Shown one piece after another: positions 7,194 to 11,564 of a stretch of 11,564 nt of DNA. A program made the translations under genes and the position numbers. Below the pieces are notes generated by a model. The model saw nothing but the letters and a program-made list of their open reading frames with translations. It did no database searches and was not told the origin of the DNA. The DNA is from Flavobacteriales bacterium UBA1959. GTDB taxonomy: Bacteria > Bacteroidota > Bacteroidia > Flavobacteriales_D > Sanyastnellaceae. Numbering within the stretch: position 1 is the first letter of the stretch; each line of letters starts with the position of its first letter. The stretch is taken from contig DDEH01000145.1 in NCBI GenBank assembly GCA_002336085.1, positions 1-11,564 on the forward strand, written 5' to 3'.

Positions 7194-8341
7194 GAGAGTT
7201 CCGGATTTTTGCTGCGATTTTTGCTCTTATAGGGGCAACAATCGGCTCTGCACAAATGGCTCCGCCGCAGCTTTTCTCAGGCATGGAAGGGTATACCTTT
7301 TTGCCCGATGGCACAGCCATTCCAATTTGGGGATACGGTTGGACAGCTGATGGGTTTATAACGCTGCCTGGTCCGCTGCTCGAATACACCCAGGATGAGT
7401 TTGTGCAACTAAATTTCACCAACCCAAGTCCCGAGAGTCACACCATTCACCTGCATGGATTGGATGTGGACCAAGCAAACGATGGTGTGCCATCGACAAG
7501 CTTTCTTGTGACTACTGGGGGGCAAACAACATATGAATTTACCGCGAATCACCCGGGCACGTTTCTTTATCATTGCCACGTGACAACTACGCTGCACTTG
7601 ACCATGGGCATGTATGGGATGATATTGGTGAGCCGACCTGACATGACTTTATTTGATGGCGGCCCTTCGTACACAGAAAATGCCCCAATTTTGTTCAGTG
7701 ATTTCGCTGTTGAGACCAATATGAATCCTGTACAGTCGTTTCCTTTTCACGATATCCGACCCGATGTTTTTATGGTCAATGGCGCTTCCGGGGCCCAGTT
7801 GGAGCAATCCGAGCATATTATTGACTTTGAACCGGGACAGCCCATTGCCTTGCGACTAGGCTCAATGGCTTATAGTTTGTTGCAATTAAATTTCCCGCCT
7901 GAGTTGAATGCGGTTTGCTATATGAGTGATGGACGTCCGGTGACCGAGCCATTTGCAGTGGAGAATTTGGATATTTTTCCTGGTGAACGATTCACCGTTT
8001 TAATCGAACCCGATGCAGGGTGGGACGGCTACATTGGCTGTGAATTTTGGAACATACCGGATCAGCAAATGGACGGCGAAGAATATATCCGAGTTAGGGA
8101 TGCTAGTCTCTCCGTTTATGATTGGGGCGTATCAGATCCTCTCGTGGGTTATCCAAATCCAACAAGTTCAACAATTGAATGGGATGGACCTGCTGCACTA
8201 AATGTCTTTAATTCAGGCGGAAGACTGGTATACAACGGTCCGTTACGTCGTGGGAAATTGGACATTGTAGATTGGCCAAATGGATTGTATACGGCTATTT
8301 TTCCCGACGGAAAACGATCTCGTTTCTCAGTAATCCACTGA
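7190..8341 (+). CDS. Multicopper oxidase with type 1 copper site and T9SS sorting tail (subunit B)
   Basis: The ATG at 7190 overlaps the stop of the preceding gene and starts a signal peptide (about residues 1-21, ending GSAQ); the 383-residue product is shorter than three-domain oxidases of about 500 residues. Domain 1 (about 30-150) carries HTIHLHG (His 84, 87, 89) and YHCHVTTTLHLTMGM (His 128, Cys 129, His 130, His 136, Met 139 or 141), an apparently complete type 1 site plus two HxH motifs. The Cys-to-His spacing is two residues longer than in laccase domain 3. Domain 2 (about 190-300) resembles the middle domain of multicopper oxidases (FMVNGA, later IFPGERFTVLIEP) without copper ligands. 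Residues from about 319 (VGYPNPTSS) to the end form a type IX secretion sorting domain, so the protein is likely exported to the cell surface. Substrate is unknown: phenolics, Cu(I), Fe(II) or nitrite-type chemistry are all possible. A full trinuclear site would need HxH motifs from another chain. Confidence 0.9.
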   Translation: MREFRIFAAIFALIGATIGSAQMAPPQLFSGMEGYTFLPDGTAIPIWGYGWTADGFITLPGPLLEYTQDEFVQLNFTNPSPESHTIHLHGLDVDQANDGVPSTSFLVTTGGQTTYEFTANHPGTFLYHCHVTTTLHLTMGMYGMILVSRPDMTLFDGGPSYTENAPILFSDFAVETNMNPVQSFPFHDIRPDVFMVNGASGAQLEQSEHIIDFEPGQPIALRLGSMAYSLLQLNFPPELNAVCYMSDGRPVTEPFAVENLDIFPGERFTVLIEPDAGWDGYIGCEFWNIPDQQMDGEEYIRVRDASLSVYDWGVSDPLVGYPNPTSSTIEWDGPAALNVFNSGGRLVYNGPLRRGKLDIVDWPNGLYTAIFPDGKRSRFSVIH

Positions 8342-8388
8342 ACGCTTTGAGTGTCTTCGAAACCACGGGATGCAATTCTTTTGCCCAA

Positions 8389-8416
8389 TCGCGGTGGAAC
8401 CGTGAACAAGTTTTTT
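8389..8416 (+). terminator. Weak candidate rho-independent terminator after the oxidase pair
   Basis: A hairpin with a 7-pair stem (TCGCGGT against ACCGTGA, one G-T wobble) and a GGA loop spans 8389-8405. A run of six T follows at 8411-8416. The T run starts five bases after the stem, which is further than ideal. It sits between the oxidase stop at 8341 and the gapN ATG at 8436, where a transcript end is expected. If real, gapN has its own promoter; I could not identify a convincing one in the same spacer. Confidence 0.35.
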
Positions 8417-8435
8417 AGGTATTGGTTATCAAAGG

Positions 8436-10010
8436 ATGACAGCGCACACTCCGCCTCCGTTCAAAGAACATCAATCGTATCTGCTTGACGGAAAACTTTT
8501 GCCATGGTCCGGTTCCATCGCCAAGGTTTACAGTCCTATTCTGGATGCAGATGCGGAAAAGAATACAAAAAATGTTGGAGTGCTTTTAGGTTCCACCCCC
8601 GACATGGATGAAGCATCGGCGATAGCTGCACTGGATGCTGCCAGATCAGCTTACGACTTCGGGCGAGGAGATTGGCCGACGGCAGATGCTCATGTTCGAA
8701 TACGAGCGATGGAAAAATTCATTGATAAAATGATGCCGAAGAGAGAGGAAGTCGTCAACCTTTTGATGTGGGAGATTTGTAAGAAAAGGGGGGATGCTGA
8801 AAAGGAATTTGATCGCACCGTAATCTATCTGAAAGAGACTGTTGCAGAGTACAAAAATCTTCACCGTGAAGGCAGCCACATCACTTCAGCCAGTGGAACG
8901 CTGGCACAGATTCGACGAGGACCCATCGGCGTAGTTTTGTGTTTGGGACCTTTCAATTATCCGCTAAATGAAACTTTTTGTGTTCTTTTGCCAGCCTTAC
9001 TAATGGGCAATACTTGTGTATTCAAGCCAGCCAAATATGGTGTTTTGCTTATCACTCCTTTGCTAGATGCGTTTGCTGAAAGCTTTCCGGCTGGAGTTGT
9101 AAACATCATTTTTGGTCGAGGCCGTACGCTCGCTACTCCCATTATGAAGACAGGGAAAATTGACGTTTTGGCCTTGATTGGGAATAGCAAAAGCAGCAAT
9201 GCCTTGATTTCTCAGCATCCAAAGCCCAATCGCGTCCGTCAAGTGTTGGGTTTGGAGGCAAAAAATCCTGCAATCATTTTCGATGATGCGGACCTTGATT
9301 TAGCAGTAAAGGAGTGTGTGAAGGGTGCCTGGAGCTTCAATGGTCAACGTTGCACAGCGCTCAAGGTGCTGTATGTGCACAAGAACATTCGAAAGGTCTT
9401 CCTTGAAAAATTTGCAGAAGCGACGGACGCCTTGAGTTGGGGCACGCCATTTGAAGATGCCGATATTACTCCGTTGCCAGAACAAGGCAAAGTTCAATAC
9501 ATGGAATCTTATGTTGAGGATGCAGTTTCAATGGGGGCTGAGATTATCAACGAACGTGGAGGAGATGTCGAAGGGAATATGTTTTTTCCGGCCATACTTT
9601 TTCCGACCAATCGCGAAGCGGCCATCTTCCATGAAGAACAATTTGGTCCTGTCTGTCCTGTACTGGAATTTGAAGATTTTGAGGAGGTGTTGACGGATAT
9701 TGCGGAAAGTCCTTACGGACAGCAAGTCAGTGTTTTTACTCAAAATGCTTCTACGGCTGGTCGTTGCATTGATCATATGGTCAACCAAGTATGCCGAGTG
9801 AACATCAATGCATCTTGTCAACGAGGCCCTGATGCTCTTCCATTTACAGGGCGCAAGGACAGTGCGGTGAGTACGCTTAGCGTGAAAGCTGCGTTGCGTT
9901 CATTCTCTATCCGTACGCTTGTGGCTTGTTCAGAAGATCAACAGGGACTCATGGAAGAAGTGATCGCAGGCGGTCATTCTTCCTTCTCGTCCATGAATTA
10001 TTTGCTGTAA
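8436..10010 (+). CDS. gapN: NADP-dependent non-phosphorylating glyceraldehyde-3-phosphate dehydrogenase (GapN-type aldehyde dehydrogenase)
   Basis: A 524-residue cytoplasmic member of the aldehyde dehydrogenase superfamily. The family oxidises glyceraldehyde-3-phosphate directly to 3-phosphoglycerate with NADP, giving NADPH and bypassing the ATP-forming step of glycolysis. Catalytic residues are visible: Asn 174 in GPFNYPLNE, Glu 274 in LGLEAKNP, Cys 306 in FNGQRCTALK, and Glu 401 in HEEQFGP. Lys 197 in VFKPAK is the usual cofactor-contacting residue. The C-terminal block RGPDALPFTGRKDSA with LRSFSIR is characteristic of GapN and separates it from general aldehyde dehydrogenases. The length is slightly above the 475-500 residues common in the superfamily, with extra residues at both ends. 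The ATG follows AAAGG directly, too close to act as a normal ribosome binding site. It faces the helicase gene tail to tail with 22 bases between stops. The GapN assignment is strong, though substrate use is not proven. Confidence 0.9.
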   Translation: MTAHTPPPFKEHQSYLLDGKLLPWSGSIAKVYSPILDADAEKNTKNVGVLLGSTPDMDEASAIAALDAARSAYDFGRGDWPTADAHVRIRAMEKFIDKMMPKREEVVNLLMWEICKKRGDAEKEFDRTVIYLKETVAEYKNLHREGSHITSASGTLAQIRRGPIGVVLCLGPFNYPLNETFCVLLPALLMGNTCVFKPAKYGVLLITPLLDAFAESFPAGVVNIIFGRGRTLATPIMKTGKIDVLALIGNSKSSNALISQHPKPNRVRQVLGLEAKNPAIIFDDADLDLAVKECVKGAWSFNGQRCTALKVLYVHKNIRKVFLEKFAEATDALSWGTPFEDADITPLPEQGKVQYMESYVEDAVSMGAEIINERGGDVEGNMFFPAILFPTNREAAIFHEEQFGPVCPVLEFEDFEEVLTDIAESPYGQQVSVFTQNASTAGRCIDHMVNQVCRVNINASCQRGPDALPFTGRKDSAVSTLSVKAALRSFSIRTLVACSEDQQGLMEEVIAGGHSSFSSMNYLL

Positions 10011-10032
10011 AAGTGGGAATCAACGACCTCGG

Positions 10033-11564
10033 CTAGCCTCTGAATTTACTTGATCCAAAACCGCTTCGTTTTCCACTGTTGGATTTTTTCGGTTTGAAGT
10101 TGCCTCCTGAGTCACTGGATCGTCCAGATTTACCGAAACCACCGTATTTCTTTCCGCCTCCTGATCCGCTGCTTGATCCACCGCTTGATCCGCTGCTAGC
10201 GCTGCGACTTTTTCGGCCATTGCTGCTTGAACCACTATTTCCGCTGGGTTTCTTGTATCCTCCGCGAGACGAGGAAGACCCATTGGACCGACTGTAACCG
10301 CCAGGTGAGGAACGGCGCCTCTGAGGAGATCGGTCGCTCTCTTGCTGGGCTCGCTGGTTGATGTCCCTTCCCGAATCTACATTTAATCGCTCCAATTCGC
10401 CTGCGACCAACCGAGCGATTAGCTCATCCTTTGACGTCTCTTCAAACAGCAAGTTCATTTGAACAATGAGATCGAAAGGTACTTTGTCAAATGCTTTTTG
10501 ATCCAGCACGACTTGCGCCCATTTCATCAAGCGAGCTTGAACGATTTCTTCGGAACCAGGTACTTCGACCGGCTCAAATGAGATGTCCATTTCTCGGGAC
10601 ATTCGGCTGATGTATCCTTTTTCTCGATTGCTAATGAAGGCGAGCGAAATGCCTTTTTTGCCTGCACGAGCGGTTCGGCCTGAACGGTGAGTGTAGTATG
10701 CTTGCTCGGTAGGCAATGAATGATGAAAGACGTGTGTCAGATCATTTACATCAATCCCACGCGCAGCAACATCGGTTGCTACGAGAACTTGCAAATTGCG
10801 ATCCTTGAATCTTTTCATCACACGATCACGCTGTTGTTGCGTCATTTCTCCGTGCAATGCGTCGGCTCGAAATCCCATTTTAAGCAAATCTTCAGCAAGG
10901 GCCTGAGTTTCGCGGCGAGTGCGGCAAAATACAACACCATAGAGTTCTGGCTCGAGTTCCAAGAAACGCGCCATCGCCTCCGTTTTATCGGATTGCTTGA
11001 CAATGGCATACTTGTGCTCAATGTTTGCGTTTACGGTCGTTTTCGGGTCTACGCTTACTTCGAATGGAGAATCCATATACTGCTTGACCAAGCGACGAAT
11101 TTCCCGGGGCATAGTTGCTGAAAACAACCATGTTTTTTTCGAGTCAGGAGTGAACTCTAAGATGGTGTCTAGCTCATCTTTAAAGCCCATATTGAGCATT
11201 TCATCAGCTTCATCCAGAACCAAATACTTGATTTGATCCAATTTCAAGGCTTTCCGTTTCACCAAATCAATCAGACGACCCGGTGTGGCAATCACCACAT
11301 GTCGTGGGCGTTTGAGCTGCGTGATTTGGGTTGAAATATTAGCGCCACCATAAACAGCAATGCTTCTTATTCCTTTGAGATTCTTTGCAAAAAGTTCAAT
11401 TTGCTCAGCGATTTGTTGACCTAATTCTCGTGTGGGGGCGAGAATGAGCGCCTGCACGCTATCATCCGATGCATCGAGGTGATCGAGCAATGGAAGTCCG
11501 AATGCGGCGGTTTTTCCCGTTCCAGTTTGTGCAAGGCCAATGAAATCCTGATCGCCTTGTAGTA
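10033..11564 (-). CDS. DEAD-box ATP-dependent RNA helicase, DeaD/CsdA-like (partial, N-terminus outside window)
   Basis: The frame is open to the right edge, with 509 complete codons visible; the Q motif and N-terminus (probably a few dozen residues) are missing. An internal TTG at 11490 is not the start, because motif I lies upstream of it. Motifs in order: I (AQTGTGKT, 11509-11532), Ia (PTRELGQQ), Ib (TPGRL), II (DEAD, 11203-11214), III (SAT), V (ATDVAARGID) and VI (HRSGRTARAG). Both RecA-like domains are therefore present. After the core, a region with REMDISFEPVEVP resembles the post-helicase segment of DeaD/CsdA proteins, which remodel structured RNA in ribosome assembly and mRNA turnover, often in the cold. 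The last roughly 98 residues (10033 to about 10329) are Ser/Gly/Lys/Arg-rich with almost no acidic residues, a probably disordered RNA-binding tail. The gene is convergent with gapN. Subfamily (DeaD versus RhlE) is not certain. Confidence 0.95.
   Translation of the reverse strand, partial: LQGDQDFIGLAQTGTGKTAAFGLPLLDHLDASDDSVQALILAPTRELGQQIAEQIELFAKNLKGIRSIAVYGGANISTQITQLKRPRHVVIATPGRLIDLVKRKALKLDQIKYLVLDEADEMLNMGFKDELDTILEFTPDSKKTWLFSATMPREIRRLVKQYMDSPFEVSVDPKTTVNANIEHKYAIVKQSDKTEAMARFLELEPELYGVVFCRTRRETQALAEDLLKMGFRADALHGEMTQQQRDRVMKRFKDRNLQVLVATDVAARGIDVNDLTHVFHHSLPTEQAYYTHRSGRTARAGKKGISLAFISNREKGYISRMSREMDISFEPVEVPGSEEIVQARLMKWAQVVLDQKAFDKVPFDLIVQMNLLFEETSKDELIARLVAGELERLNVDSGRDINQRAQQESDRSPQRRRSSPGGYSRSNGSSSSRGGYKKPSGNSGSSSNGRKSRSASSGSSGGSSSGSGGGKKYGGFGKSGRSSDSGGNFKPKKSNSGKRSGFGSSKFRG
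10161..10196. repeat. 12-bp tandem repeat (three copies) inside the helicase tail
   Basis: Three adjacent copies of a unit close to TTGATCCGCTGC lie at 10161-10172, 10173-10184 and 10185-10196; the first and second differ from the third at one and two positions. A degraded fourth unit may follow. The unit is a multiple of three, so copy changes lengthen or shorten the Ser/Gly-rich tail of the helicase without breaking the frame. It is best explained as low-complexity coding repeat rather than a binding-site array. Confidence 0.7.

Noticed and set aside
10031..10038. GGCTAGCC palindrome between the convergent gapN and helicase genes as a bidirectional terminator
   Set aside because: Only an 8-base palindrome without loop or T runs, overlapping the helicase stop codon.
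10079..10297. Proline/leucine-rich plus-strand frame opposite the helicase tail
   Set aside because: Its composition is simply the complement of Ser/Gly-rich codons in the tail.

Overview
The window looks like chromosomal DNA of a Bacteroidota bacterium, probably a free-living aquatic member of or near the Flavobacteriales. The evidence is two proteins with C-terminal domains of the type IX secretion (T9SS) sorting kind, a TAnnTTTG-type -7 element, no clear Shine-Dalgarno sequences, and an ECF sigma gene coupled to a membrane protein with a beta-barrel-like end. Species-level placement is inference. The window is densely coded: no gene-free stretch exceeds about 200 bases. I saw no tRNA, rRNA, CRISPR array, insertion sequence or attachment site.

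Layout. (1) Bases 1-2708, minus strand: an apparent operon transcribed right to left. It holds a cysteine-rich lipoprotein, an ECF sigma-70 factor, and, overlapping the sigma stop by 4 bases, a protein with one central-type membrane segment, a long low-complexity linker and a beta-barrel-like C-terminal region (cut by the window's left edge). This is a plausible sensor / sigma / anti-sigma module. (2) Bases 2901-5084, minus strand: a large secreted protein with a cupredoxin-like domain that has lost copper ligands, two fasciclin (FAS1) domains, a duplicated beta domain and a T9SS tail. (3) Bases 5284-6240, plus strand: RlmF, the 23S rRNA m6A1618 methyltransferase. (4) Bases 6339-8341, plus strand: two translationally coupled multicopper-oxidase-like genes that split the expected copper ligands between them. 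(5) Bases 8436-10010, plus strand: a non-phosphorylating, GapN-type glyceraldehyde-3-phosphate dehydrogenase. (6) Bases 10033-11564, minus strand: a DEAD-box RNA helicase of the DeaD/CsdA kind with a Ser/Gly/Lys/Arg-rich tail; its N-terminus lies beyond the right edge.

How they work together. The sigma operon is a self-contained regulatory unit whose target genes cannot be read here. The FAS1 protein and the oxidase pair are all exported and all built from cupredoxin folds, so the centre of the window has an extracytoplasmic copper-protein theme around the housekeeping gene rlmF. RlmF, GapN and the helicase are cytoplasmic housekeeping genes with no obvious link to it. The most unusual element is the oxidase pair. 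One subunit carries an apparently complete type 1 site plus two HxH motifs. The other carries only two HxH motifs with the type 1 cysteine replaced by asparagine. The four HxH motifs needed for a trinuclear copper cluster are therefore present only when both products are combined.
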